In this document: piece after piece, positions 1 to 5,802 of the stretch
How positions within the stretch are numbered: position 1 is the first letter of the stretch
Layout of the letters: every line of letters begins with the position of its first letter
From: Bacillota bacterium
Lineage (GTDB): Bacteria; Bacillota; Clostridia; Lutisporales; Lutisporaceae
Direction of reading: 5' to 3'
NCBI GenBank assembly: GCA_023405875.1
Contig: JAEXXN010000513.1
Coordinates: forward strand, 1-6,467
Length of the DNA stretch: 6,467 nucleotides
The notes under the pieces: generated by a model
The model's database searches: none
The model's input: only the letters and a program-made list of their open reading frames with translations
What the model was told of the DNA's origin: nothing
Translations under genes and position numbers: made by a program

Positions 1-46
1 CCCGACAACCGGCATTCTCATTCGAATGCAGCGGTGTCAAATCCTG

Positions 47-61
47 CAGTACATTGTACTG
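47..61. repeat. 15-bp perfect inverted repeat, operator-like
   Basis: CAGTACATTGTACTG has two 7-base arms around a single central T. This is seen directly. A symmetric site this short and this tight is more like a protein-binding operator than an RNA hairpin, but I do not recognise the regulator. A second, looser inverted repeat (GCATTC at 12-17, GAATGC at 24-29) lies to the left. No gene in positions 1-99 can be supported: one forward frame is open from the left edge to a TAA at 125-127, but it runs through the terminator hairpin and its translation is not recognisable. Confidence 0.35.
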
Positions 62-99
62 AAAGATGAGAGAGGAATAATTGTATTTGTATATACATT

Positions 100-132
100 A
101 ACCTCTTTCAGAAGAAAGAGGTTTTAATTTTT
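100..132 (+). terminator. Intrinsic terminator upstream of the ybaK-like gene
   Basis: A perfect 10-bp stem (100-109 with 114-123) closes an AGAA loop and is followed by a T-rich tract, TTAATTTTT. It could end an upstream transcript or act as an attenuator for the next gene, whose start codon is only 22 bases beyond the tract. The 5' arm also matches the next gene's ribosome-binding site by complementarity (101-108 with 142-149, eight pairs), so two exclusive structures are possible. Confidence 0.8.
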
Positions 133-154
133 CCCCCGGGAAAAGAGGTGTCTT

Positions 155-613
155 ATGAGTACTGAAAGCGTAAGGAGGTTTTTTCTGGACCAGGGAATGG
201 AGGATCCGGTTTTTGAGCTGGAGGGCAGCGGAGCTACTGTAGAAGAGGCAGCCAGGACAATTGGAGTCGATGAGGCTCTCATAGCAAAGACCCTTTCCTT
301 TAAGGTAAAGGACAAAAATGTTCTTATAGTTATGAAAGGAGATGCAAGGGTAGATAATAAGAAATTCAAAAAGTATTTCAGTGTGAAGGCAAAAATGCTG
401 GAGCACGGCGAGGTCGAGAGTATTACGGGGCATCCCGTGGGCGGGCTTTGTCCCTTCGGACTGAAAAGCGAGCTGGAGGTGTATCTGGATACATCCATCA
501 GTAATTTTGATTACATATATCCGGCTGCAGGCTCGAGATACACAGCTTTGAAAATATCACCCCGGGAGCTTATGGCGCTTACAAAAGCTGTTTGGGTGGA
601 TGTGTGCCAATAG
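155..613 (+). CDS. YbaK/EbsC-family aminoacyl-tRNA deacylase
   Basis: This 152-residue protein has the size and signature of single-domain YbaK/ProX-type trans-editing proteins. These cytosolic enzymes hydrolyse mischarged aminoacyl-tRNAs, for example Cys-tRNA(Pro) or Ala-tRNA(Pro). Visible family marks are a conserved lysine in AKTL (K45), the glycine-rich GHPVGGLCPFGL segment (92-103), and a late AAGS followed by the ISPREL helix (124-139). The ATG at 155 is chosen because AGAGGTG (144-150) sits four bases ahead. The next element downstream is a SAM riboswitch, so this gene is probably transcribed separately from the sulfur genes. The amino-acid specificity cannot be read from sequence alone. 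The family call is firm and the substrate unknown. Confidence 0.9.
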   Translation: MSTESVRRFFLDQGMEDPVFELEGSGATVEEAARTIGVDEALIAKTLSFKVKDKNVLIVMKGDARVDNKKFKKYFSVKAKMLEHGEVESITGHPVGGLCPFGLKSELEVYLDTSISNFDYIYPAAGSRYTALKISPRELMALTKAVWVDVCQ

Positions 614-633
614 GCAGGGAACAATTGAATAAG

Positions 634-745
634 CTCTATCCAGAGAGGTGGAGGGACTGGCCCGATGAAGCCCGGCAACCTGCAGCATTGTGAGGTGCCA
701 ATTCCAGCAGTAATTATCCGTAGGATGTTTGCTGAAAGATAGATA
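634..745 (+). ncRNA. SAM-I (S-box) riboswitch
   Basis: The S-box core is plainly present: CAGAGAGGTGGAGGGACTGG (641-660), then CCCGATGAAGCCCGGCAACC (661-680), then GGTGCCAATTCC (694-705) and the closing GAAAGATAG. The basal P1 helix pairs CTATC (636-640) with GATAG (738-742). This class binds S-adenosylmethionine and turns off methionine and sulfur genes when SAM is plentiful. The aptamer sits directly upstream of a terminator and metY, so transcription attenuation is expected. I could not settle the exact antiterminator pairing by eye. Confidence 0.96.
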
Positions 746-756
746 AGTGGTAAATT

Positions 757-789
757 ACCCCTTCTGTTTTTCAGGAGGGGTTTATAATT
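757..789 (+). terminator. Expression-platform terminator of the SAM riboswitch
   Basis: A 10-bp stem (757-766 with 772-781, one G-T wobble) closes a TTTTT loop and is followed by TTATAATT. The 3' tract is a weak run of T, but placement 12 bases after the aptamer and just ahead of the metY ribosome-binding site is typical of an S-box terminator. It should form when SAM is bound. Confidence 0.8.
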
Positions 790-812
790 AATAAAAAAAG
801 GGAGAGATAATA

Positions 813-2102
813 ATGAGTAAAAAAGAATTGAAGTTCGACACACTACAGGTACATGCGGGTCAAAATCCGGATCCCACTACAGGCTCAAGGGCAGTTCCCA
901 TTTATCAGACCAGCTCCTATGTATTCAACAATGTGGAGCATGCAGCAAACCTTTTTGGCCTGAAGGAATTCGGAAACATATATACAAGGATCATGAATCC
1001 GACAAGCGATGTACTGGAGCAGAGAATAGCGGCTCTGGAAGGCGGCGCAGGAGCTCTGGCCGTTGCTTCAGGCTCTGCGGCAATCACATATTCCATACTG
1101 AACATTGCCGAATCAGGTGATAATATAGTTTCGGCAAGCACCTTGTACGGCGGAACCTATAACCTGTTCTCACATACGCTGCCCAAACTGGGTATAAAGA
1201 CAACCTTTGTAGATCCCGACGATCCGGAAAACTTCAGAGGAGTCATAGACAGCAAGACAAAGGCTTTATATATAGAGACCATCGGAAATCCGGGAACAAA
1301 CCTGATAGACATAGAAGCAGTGGCAAAGATAGCCCATGAGAATGGAATTCCGCTCATAGTGGATAATACCTTCGGCACACCTTACCTGATCAGGCCGATA
1401 GAGTACGGTGCGGACGTGGTGGTGCATTCGGCGACAAAGTTTATCGGCGGCCACGGAACCTCAATAGGAGGGCTTATAGTAGACTCAGGCAAATTCGATT
1501 GGGCAGCCAGCGGCAAATTCCCGGGAATCACAGAGCCCGACCCCAGCTATCACGGCGTAAAGTTTGCCGAAGCCTTCGGGCCTCTTGCATATATACTTAA
1601 AGCCAGGGTACAGCTCTTAAGGGATACCGGAGCAGCTCTCAGCCCCTTTAACTCCTTCCTGTTCATACAGGGTCTGGAAACCTTGTCTCTCAGGCTGGAA
1701 AGGCATGTAGCCAATACCCGGAAGATAGTTGATTTTCTGAGCAGCCACCCTTCGGTGACCTGGGTGAATTATCCGGAGCTCGAGGGCAATAAATACAATG
1801 AGCTTGCAAAGAAATACTTCCCTAAAGGAGCCGGATCGATATTCACCTTCGGAATAAAGGGCGGAGCAGAAGCCGGTAAAAAGTTCATAGATGCCCTTGA
1901 GATATTCTCGCTTCTGGCTAATGTCGCCGATGCAAAGTCACTGGTTATACATCCTGCAAGCACTACCCATTCCCAGCTTTCGGAAAGCGAACTGATAGCA
2001 GCAGGGGCAGGCCCGGACCTCATAAGGCTTTCAATAGGACTTGAGGATGCTGATGATCTTATCGAGGACCTGGATCAGGCTTTAAAAACGGCAACAGCGT
2101 AG
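813..2102 (+). CDS. metY: O-acetylhomoserine sulfhydrylase (O-acetylhomoserine aminocarboxypropyltransferase)
   Basis: This 429-residue protein is a pyridoxal-phosphate enzyme of the Cys/Met metabolism family. It joins O-acetylhomoserine to sulfide (giving homocysteine) or to methanethiol (giving methionine). The length of about 430, the N-terminal KFDTLQVHAGQ and SRAVPIYQTSSYVF segments, and long insertions relative to cystathionine gamma-synthase are typical of MetY. The PLP lysine is K209 in VVVHSATKFIGGHG. The cofactor-contacting aspartate is D184 in VDNTF, and YTRIMNPT (57-64) is the phosphate and substrate region. The start is supported by GGGAGAG (800-806) six bases ahead. Being under a SAM riboswitch fits a methionine-synthesis role. 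With nitrogenase-like genes downstream, methanethiol may be a relevant sulfur donor here, which is inference. Confidence 0.95.
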   Translation: MSKKELKFDTLQVHAGQNPDPTTGSRAVPIYQTSSYVFNNVEHAANLFGLKEFGNIYTRIMNPTSDVLEQRIAALEGGAGALAVASGSAAITYSILNIAESGDNIVSASTLYGGTYNLFSHTLPKLGIKTTFVDPDDPENFRGVIDSKTKALYIETIGNPGTNLIDIEAVAKIAHENGIPLIVDNTFGTPYLIRPIEYGADVVVHSATKFIGGHGTSIGGLIVDSGKFDWAASGKFPGITEPDPSYHGVKFAEAFGPLAYILKARVQLLRDTGAALSPFNSFLFIQGLETLSLRLERHVANTRKIVDFLSSHPSVTWVNYPELEGNKYNELAKKYFPKGAGSIFTFGIKGGAEAGKKFIDALEIFSLLANVADAKSLVIHPASTTHSQLSESELIAAGAGPDLIRLSIGLEDADDLIEDLDQALKTATA

Positions 2103-2135
2103 GGTCACAGACAAAAAGTCATGGGGGGTATTTAA

Positions 2136-2315
2136 ATGTCCCAATATAGTGAAGGTAAAATAATCAGCAGCTCGATATCCGAGCAGGATCTGAAGAAGCT
2201 GCTGGATATGGTGGAAGCTGTGCATTACGGCTCGGTAACACTGGTGATCCAGGATGGAAAGGTCATACAATTTGAGAGAAATGAAAAGGTTAGACTAAAG
2301 CAAAAAGAAAAATAA
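2136..2315 (+). CDS. YezD-family small protein (DUF2292-like)
   Basis: A 59-residue reading frame runs from ATG 2136, with GGGGGG (2123-2128) seven bases ahead. It begins 33 bases after the metY stop and before any terminator, so it is very likely co-transcribed with metY under the SAM riboswitch. The middle part, LLDMVEAVHYGSVTLVIQDGKVIQFERNEKVR by sense in residues 22-53, matches the compact YezD pattern of a helix followed by a beta hairpin with a VxxIQDGxVIQxE-like core. The C-terminus is lysine-rich. It has no signal peptide or membrane segment. Members of this family often lie near sulfur-assimilation genes (from memory), but their biochemical role is not established, so I assign no function. 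Confidence 0.8.
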   Translation: MSQYSEGKIISSSISEQDLKKLLDMVEAVHYGSVTLVIQDGKVIQFERNEKVRLKQKEK

Positions 2316-2333
2316 AATACTTCCCCTGTGATG

Positions 2334-2353
2334 CAGTTGACCAGACAAACTGG
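2334..2353 (+). other. Small hairpin abutting the terminator, unexplained
   Basis: CAGTT (2334-2338) can pair with AACTG (2348-2352), or CCAG (2341-2344) with CTGG (2350-2353). Either form sits directly against the base of the downstream terminator stem. It may be only an extension of that terminator or part of a leader RNA. I see no coding potential here. Confidence 0.35.
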
Positions 2354-2402
2354 AGGCTGAACAATTCCCGATTTATTGGGAAAGGTTCGGTCTTTTTCTT
2401 TT
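2354..2402 (+). terminator. Long composite intrinsic terminator after the metY-yezD unit
   Basis: An outer 9-bp helix (2354-2362 with 2385-2393, two wobbles) carries a small internal loop and an inner 7-bp helix (2365-2371 with 2376-2382) capped by TTTA. A strong T tract, TTTTTCTTTT (2393-2402), follows. It should end transcripts from the SAM-riboswitch unit and separate it from metNIQ. Readthrough is possible and could be regulated, since no convincing -35 for a new promoter is visible. Confidence 0.88.
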
Positions 2403-2403
2403 A

Positions 2404-2409
2404 TATAAT
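2404..2409 (+). promoter_or_regulatory. Possible -10 box for the metNIQ unit
   Basis: A consensus TATAAT lies just after the terminator. A start about seven bases downstream would be at 2416, almost exactly where the folded leader begins, which supports the call. The weakness is the -35: with 16 to 18-base spacing only AAAGGT-like sequence is found, inside the terminator stem. A poor -35 or an activator would have to be assumed. Confidence 0.4.
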
Positions 2410-2414
2410 GCAAA

Positions 2415-2500
2415 AGTGGAAGAATGCGCAACAAGGGTAGGGAACGACCCCCGTGTCGTGACCTTTGTAGCACATCATATTTACGTCGCATTATTCTACT
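2415..2500 (+). ncRNA. Structured leader element of unknown class upstream of metN
   Basis: The ends form a 14-position helix (2415-2428 with 2487-2500) with one mismatch and one G-T wobble. Inside, 2431-2438 pairs with 2461-2468 (eight pairs, one wobble). Above a purine internal loop, AGGGA opposite G, ACGAC (2444-2448) pairs with GTCGT (2455-2459) around a CCCCGT loop. An 18-base single-stranded stretch (2469-2486) completes it. I do not find SAM-I, T-box, TPP, cobalamin, purine, glycine or lysine riboswitch signatures. AGGGTA (2434-2439) could instead pair with TACCCT (2505-2510), just before the metN ribosome-binding site, which would allow a switch. A palindromic repeat element is the main alternative. 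Confidence 0.55.
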
Positions 2501-2511
2501 AATTTACCCTG

Positions 2512-2520
2512 AAGGGTGGG
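2512..2520 (+). promoter_or_regulatory. Ribosome-binding site that fixes the metN start
   Basis: AAGGGTGGG lies five bases ahead of ATG 2526. It favours this start over the in-frame ATG at 2424, which lies inside the structured leader and would add 34 residues with no family resemblance. ACCC (2506-2509) can fold onto GGGT (2514-2517) around a TGAA loop, partly hiding the site. Confidence 0.75.
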
Positions 2521-2525
2521 ATAGC

Positions 2526-3305
2526 ATGATAAGCATCAGAGGATTGAGTAAGACCTACTTTACACATGAAGCAAAAATAGAAGCAATAAAAAACATAAGC
2601 CTGGATATAGAAAGAGGAGACATTTTCGGGATCATCGGCTTCAGCGGAGCAGGAAAATCCACCCTGATAAGATGCCTGAACAGGCTTGAAGAGCCGGATA
2701 GCGGTACGGTATCCATAGAGGGCGTAGAGATAACCGCTTTGGATAAGAATGAGCTTCTGAGAGCCAGAAATAAAATAGGTATGATATTCCAGCACTTCAA
2801 CCTTTTTGATTCCAGGACGGTATTTCAGAATGTAGCATTTCCCCTTGAGGTTGCAGGTTACCCCAAGCACCTGATTGCCGGAAGGGTCAATGAGATAATC
2901 GAGCTTGTAGGGCTTTCGGATAAAATAAACTCTTATCCTTCCCAGCTTAGCGGCGGTCAGAAGCAGCGGGTAGGAATCGCCAGGGCCCTGGCAAATGAGC
3001 CTGATGTTCTGCTGAGTGATGAAGCGACTTCAGCCCTGGACCCCCAGACGACCTTTTCTATCCTTGAACTTCTTGAGAGCCTTAACAAAAAGCTTGGAAT
3101 AACCATAATATTGATCACCCATGAGCTTGATGTCCTGCGGTATATATGCAGCAACATGGCGGTGATTGAAGAGGGTGAGATAGTAGAAAAAGGATCGGTG
3201 GAAAAGTTTTTCCTGAATCCTGAAAGCAATACGGCAAAGCGCTTTATAAATATTTTAAACCGCTTTAATATAAGAAAACTGTATCAGGGAGGTGATGGGA
3301 TTTGA
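2526..3305 (+). CDS. metN: Methionine-type ABC importer, ATP-binding protein (short form)
   Basis: This is the 259-residue ATPase of a MetNIQ-type importer, acting at the cytoplasmic face of the membrane with MetI. Motifs are Walker A GFSGAGKST (38-46), the Q-loop FQHFNLF (Q89), signature LSGGQ (141-145), Walker B VLLSDE (161-166) with D-loop SALDP, and the H-loop histidine in THE (H199). The opening MISIRGLSKTY and the IKNISLDIERGDIFGIIG segment are typical of MetN. It ends soon after the ATPase domain (KRFINILNRFNIRKLYQ), whereas many MetN proteins run to about 340 residues with a C-terminal NIL (ACT-like) domain that binds methionine and inhibits transport. There is no room for that domain before metI. 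Its stop overlaps the metI start, indicating coupling. The substrate could be methionine or a related sulfur compound. Confidence 0.9.
   Translation: MISIRGLSKTYFTHEAKIEAIKNISLDIERGDIFGIIGFSGAGKSTLIRCLNRLEEPDSGTVSIEGVEITALDKNELLRARNKIGMIFQHFNLFDSRTVFQNVAFPLEVAGYPKHLIAGRVNEIIELVGLSDKINSYPSQLSGGQKQRVGIARALANEPDVLLSDEATSALDPQTTFSILELLESLNKKLGITIILITHELDVLRYICSNMAVIEEGEIVEKGSVEKFFLNPESNTAKRFINILNRFNIRKLYQGGDGI
3288..3295 (+). promoter_or_regulatory. Shine-Dalgarno site that fixes a TTG start for metI
   Basis: GGAGGTGA, a near-perfect match to the 16S rRNA tail, lies six bases ahead of TTG 3302. It is inside the end of metN and supports the TTG start with the overlapping TTGA stop-start. Confidence 0.85.
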
Positions 3306-3970
3306 GCGGGGATCTGCTTGAAATATTACTGGAGGGTCTGGGGCAGACAGCTTATATGGTTGTGCTCTCCACAATCATTTCACTTTTAATAGGGCTGCCC
3401 CTGGGTATAACGCTGGTAGTTACAGAAAAGGGCCATGTGCTTGAAGCGCCTGTGGTAAATAAGGTATTGAGCACCATAATAAATGCGCTCAGGTCCTTTC
3501 CTTCGATCATACTTATCATAGTGCTGCTTCCGCTTTCAAGGCTTGTAGTAGGGACCACCCTTGGCTCCACGGCGGCGGTGGTGCCTCTTTCGGTAGGCTC
3601 TGCCCCCTTTGTTGCCCGGATAATAGAAAGCGGGCTTAAGGAGGTGGAAAGGGGCAAGATCGAAGCCGCTCAAGCGATGGGAGCCAGGCCGCTGAAGGTG
3701 ATTTCAGCCGTACTGATACCCGAGGCTTTGCCGTCGATAATACGAGGGATAACCATATCTATAATTACGATAATAGGGTTTACAGCGATTGCAGGAGCCA
3801 TAGGGGCAGGAGGCCTCGGAAGCATCGCAATACGTTACGGGTATCTGAGATTCAGAAATGATATACTGCTTGCCACAGTGCTTTTGCTGATAGCTCTTGT
3901 GCAAGGGATACAGTGGAGCGGAGATTATCTGGCAAAAAGCATAAACAGGAAAAGACATAAATTTGAGTGA
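3302..3970 (+). CDS. metI: Methionine-type ABC importer, permease
   Basis: This 222-residue integral membrane permease pairs with MetN. Hydrophobic segments occur at roughly 17-40, 57-80, 90-108, 148-173 and 186-203, matching the five-helix MetI plan. The EAA coupling loop that docks on the ATPase is EAAQAMGARPLKVISAVLIP (121-140). The C-terminal GAIGAGGLGSIAIRYGYLRF segment (166-184) is strongly characteristic of MetI. The start is TTG, preceded by a near-perfect ribosome-binding site, and it overlaps the metN stop by four bases (TTGA). No in-frame ATG or GTG makes a better start. The length is normal for the family. A 49-base gap separates it from metQ and I see no terminator there. Confidence 0.94.
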   Translation: MSGDLLEILLEGLGQTAYMVVLSTIISLLIGLPLGITLVVTEKGHVLEAPVVNKVLSTIINALRSFPSIILIIVLLPLSRLVVGTTLGSTAAVVPLSVGSAPFVARIIESGLKEVERGKIEAAQAMGARPLKVISAVLIPEALPSIIRGITISIITIIGFTAIAGAIGAGGLGSIAIRYGYLRFRNDILLATVLLLIALVQGIQWSGDYLAKSINRKRHKFE

Positions 3971-4019
3971 CCGGACAGAAATGAACAATTAAATTTTATT
4001 AACAGGGAGTGTAGAAATT

Positions 4020-4871
4020 ATGAAAAAGAAGCTTATAGCATTGGCATTGACCGGATTATTTGCCATAGGGAGCCTTACAGGCTGCACACAGAATCAGGCC
4101 GCCCAGCCTGCAAGCCAGCCGGCTGCAGCAGCCACCGAAGCACCGAAGAAGCAAGTCACGCTTAAGATAGGTGCTGCCGTCGTTCCGCATGCAGAGATAC
4201 TTGAATTTGTAAAGCCCAAGCTCAAGGAACAGGGAATAGAGCTTGAGATCATAGTGCTCGATGATGAAGGGCAGCTTAACCCGGCGCTCAGTGAAAAACA
4301 GATCGACGCCAACTATTTCCAGCACATACCCTATCTTGATTCCGTAGCTGCGGAAAAGGGGTATTCCTTTACAGCACTTGCCGGTATACATGTAGAGCCT
4401 ATCGGTTTTTATTCCTCAAAGCTGAAATCGGTGGATGAGCTTAAAGAGGGCTCCAAGATAGCAATACCCAATAATCCCTCCAATGAATACAGGTCACTGG
4501 TGCTGCTTGAGAAGAACGGCCTGATAAAGCTGAAGGAAGGCATTGAAAACTACCAGGCTACTCCCAGGGATATTGCAGAAAACCCGAAGAAGCTTGAATT
4601 CATTGAAGTGGATGCCGCTCAGCTGGCAAGATCCCTTCCGGATGTTGCGGGAGCTATCATAAATACCAACTATGTCCTTGAAGCGAAGATCGATCCCAAT
4701 TCCGCACTGTTCAGGGAGGCCGCGGACTCGCCCTATGCCAATATAATCGTGGTACGAAAGGGAGATGAAAACCGTGTAGAGATAAAGAAGCTTATTGAGC
4801 TGCTTACCACACAGGATGTGAAGGATTTTATAAAGGAAAAGTACGGAGTTGCAGTGGTACCGGCATTTTAA
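4020..4871 (+). CDS. metQ: MetQ/NlpA-family substrate-binding lipoprotein
   Basis: This 283-residue protein is the extracellular substrate-capturing part of the importer. A lipoprotein signal is clear: MKKK, a hydrophobic stretch, then lipobox LTGC with the lipidated cysteine at C22. A linker rich in Gln, Ala and Pro follows (about 23-45). The mature domain has NlpA hallmarks: VVPHAEILEFVKPKL, DANYFQHIPYLD, VEPIGFYSSKLKSVDELKEG, AIPNNPSNEYR and the late AAQLARSLPDVAGAIINTNYVLEA. AGGGAG (4004-4009) lies ten bases ahead of the ATG. Most characterised relatives bind methionine. Ligand specificity cannot be proved from sequence, and a methylthio or oxidised methionine analogue is possible given the neighbours. 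The next gene begins 33 bases downstream with no terminator. Confidence 0.93.
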   Translation: MKKKLIALALTGLFAIGSLTGCTQNQAAQPASQPAAAATEAPKKQVTLKIGAAVVPHAEILEFVKPKLKEQGIELEIIVLDDEGQLNPALSEKQIDANYFQHIPYLDSVAAEKGYSFTALAGIHVEPIGFYSSKLKSVDELKEGSKIAIPNNPSNEYRSLVLLEKNGLIKLKEGIENYQATPRDIAENPKKLEFIEVDAAQLARSLPDVAGAIINTNYVLEAKIDPNSALFREAADSPYANIIVVRKGDENRVEIKKLIELLTTQDVKDFIKEKYGVAVVPAF

Positions 4872-4904
4872 TAAAGCATTGTCTGTAAAAGGGGTGAGGA
4901 TTGA

Positions 4905-5777
4905 ATGCATTACAATGAAGCAGCAAATATATTGGGAAAGCATCCGTGCTTCAGCGGTGAGGCCCATGTGAAGCATGGCCGCATACACCTGCCTGTAAGT
5001 CCGGTCTGTAATATACAATGCAGATTCTGCAAACGCAGCATCAACAAATTCGAAGAACGGCCCGGAGTCAGCCGGAAAATACTTACCCCTGAGGAAAGCC
5101 TTGAAATACTGGACAGAGCGCTGAAGCTCTGTCCGGATATCACAGTGGTTGGTATCGCCGGACCCGGCGATACTCTTGCTTCTCCCCATGCTCTGGACAC
5201 CTTCGAGCTGGTGCATGAAAAACACCCGGAGCTTATCAAATGCATGAGTACCAATGGCCTGATGCTTGAACCGAATGTCCGGAGGATCCTCAAGGTAGGG
5301 GTAAAGACAATAACTGTGACTGTAAACGCAGTGGATCCGGATATATTGACAAACATATGCTCCCACATACTATGCAATGGCGGGAGCATGACCGGAAAAC
5401 CGGCAGCCGTACAGCTTATAGCTGCGCAAATGGAAGGGATCCGTAAAGCGGCTGCCTTGGGTTTGATTGTCAAGGTAAATACCGTGCTTGTTCCAGGCGT
5501 AAATGACGGACACATCGGTGATGTGGCAAAAACAGCCGCCGGTCTGGGCGCGGCAATGATGAATATCATTCCGCTGATACCCCAGTTTGAAATGTCCCAT
5601 ATCAGTGCGCCGGATTGCGATATGCTTTCTGCTGCAAGGGAAGCGGCTGAAAGGCATCTGGTTGTTTTCAGGCATTGCAGGCACTGCCGGGCCGATGCCT
5701 GCGGGATACCCGGAAAAGGTATTGATATAGCGGACCGGCTTTATGAAAGAAGGGTGGAGACTTTTTCCCACGGATAG
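4905..5777 (+). CDS. NifB-like radical SAM protein without NifX domain
   Basis: This 290-residue protein resembles NifB, the radical SAM enzyme that builds the carbide-containing iron-sulfur core (NifB-co) for nitrogenase-type cofactors. The N-terminus has the NifB pattern HPCFSGEAH, then HLPVSPVCNIQCRFC, whose C35, C39 and C42 bind the SAM-cleaving [4Fe-4S] cluster. ERPGV (51-55), GIAGPGD (83-89), CMSTNGL (113-119), TVTVNAVDP (137-145), VNTVLVPGVND (191-201) and MNIIPLIP (219-226) follow in NifB order. The C-terminal RHCRHCRADACG (257-268) matches the NifB cysteine motif with an extra cysteine. The C-terminal NifX-like domain of many bacterial NifBs is absent and is encoded by the next gene. 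GTGAGG sits five bases before the ATG. In this sulfur context it may be MarB of a methylthio-alkane reductase (inference). Confidence 0.88.
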   Translation: MHYNEAANILGKHPCFSGEAHVKHGRIHLPVSPVCNIQCRFCKRSINKFEERPGVSRKILTPEESLEILDRALKLCPDITVVGIAGPGDTLASPHALDTFELVHEKHPELIKCMSTNGLMLEPNVRRILKVGVKTITVTVNAVDPDILTNICSHILCNGGSMTGKPAAVQLIAAQMEGIRKAAALGLIVKVNTVLVPGVNDGHIGDVAKTAAGLGAAMMNIIPLIPQFEMSHISAPDCDMLSAAREAAERHLVVFRHCRHCRADACGIPGKGIDIADRLYERRVETFSHG

Positions 5778-5789
5778 ATTTTAAAGGTC

Positions 5790-5793
5790 GGAG
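5790..5793 (+). promoter_or_regulatory. Shine-Dalgarno site that fixes the start of the NifX-like gene
   Basis: GGAG lies nine bases ahead of ATG 5803. It would be adjacent to the in-frame TTG at 5794, far too close for use, so the ATG is preferred. Confidence 0.7.
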
Positions 5794-5802
5794 TTGATTT
5801 TT

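Noticed and set aside
30..50. tRNA T-arm-like stretch (GGTGTCAAATCC)
   Set aside because: The flanking bases do not form a proper 5-bp T stem with a 7-base loop, and no acceptor end or CCA is present.
602..631. Promoter for the SAM-riboswitch unit (TTGAAT-like -10)
   Set aside because: No acceptable -35 lies at normal spacing, so the true start cannot be placed by eye.
2424..2525. N-terminal extension of metN from ATG 2424
   Set aside because: The extra 34 residues have no similarity to MetN, there is no ribosome-binding site for it, the ATG lies within a strong helix, and ATG 2526 has a good site.
4494..5366. Open frame of 290 codons on the - strand across metQ and the NifB-like gene
   Set aside because: It is antisense to two well-supported genes, its translation is rich in Cys, His and Tyr with no recognisable domain, and it has no matching operon context.
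4910..5569. Open frame of 219 codons on the - strand inside the NifB-like gene
   Set aside because: It is a shadow of a confidently identified gene, with low-complexity composition and no family resemblance.
5794..5802. TTG start for the NifX-like gene
   Set aside because: It directly abuts the ribosome-binding site, whereas ATG 5803 has normal spacing and starts at the family's usual N-terminus.
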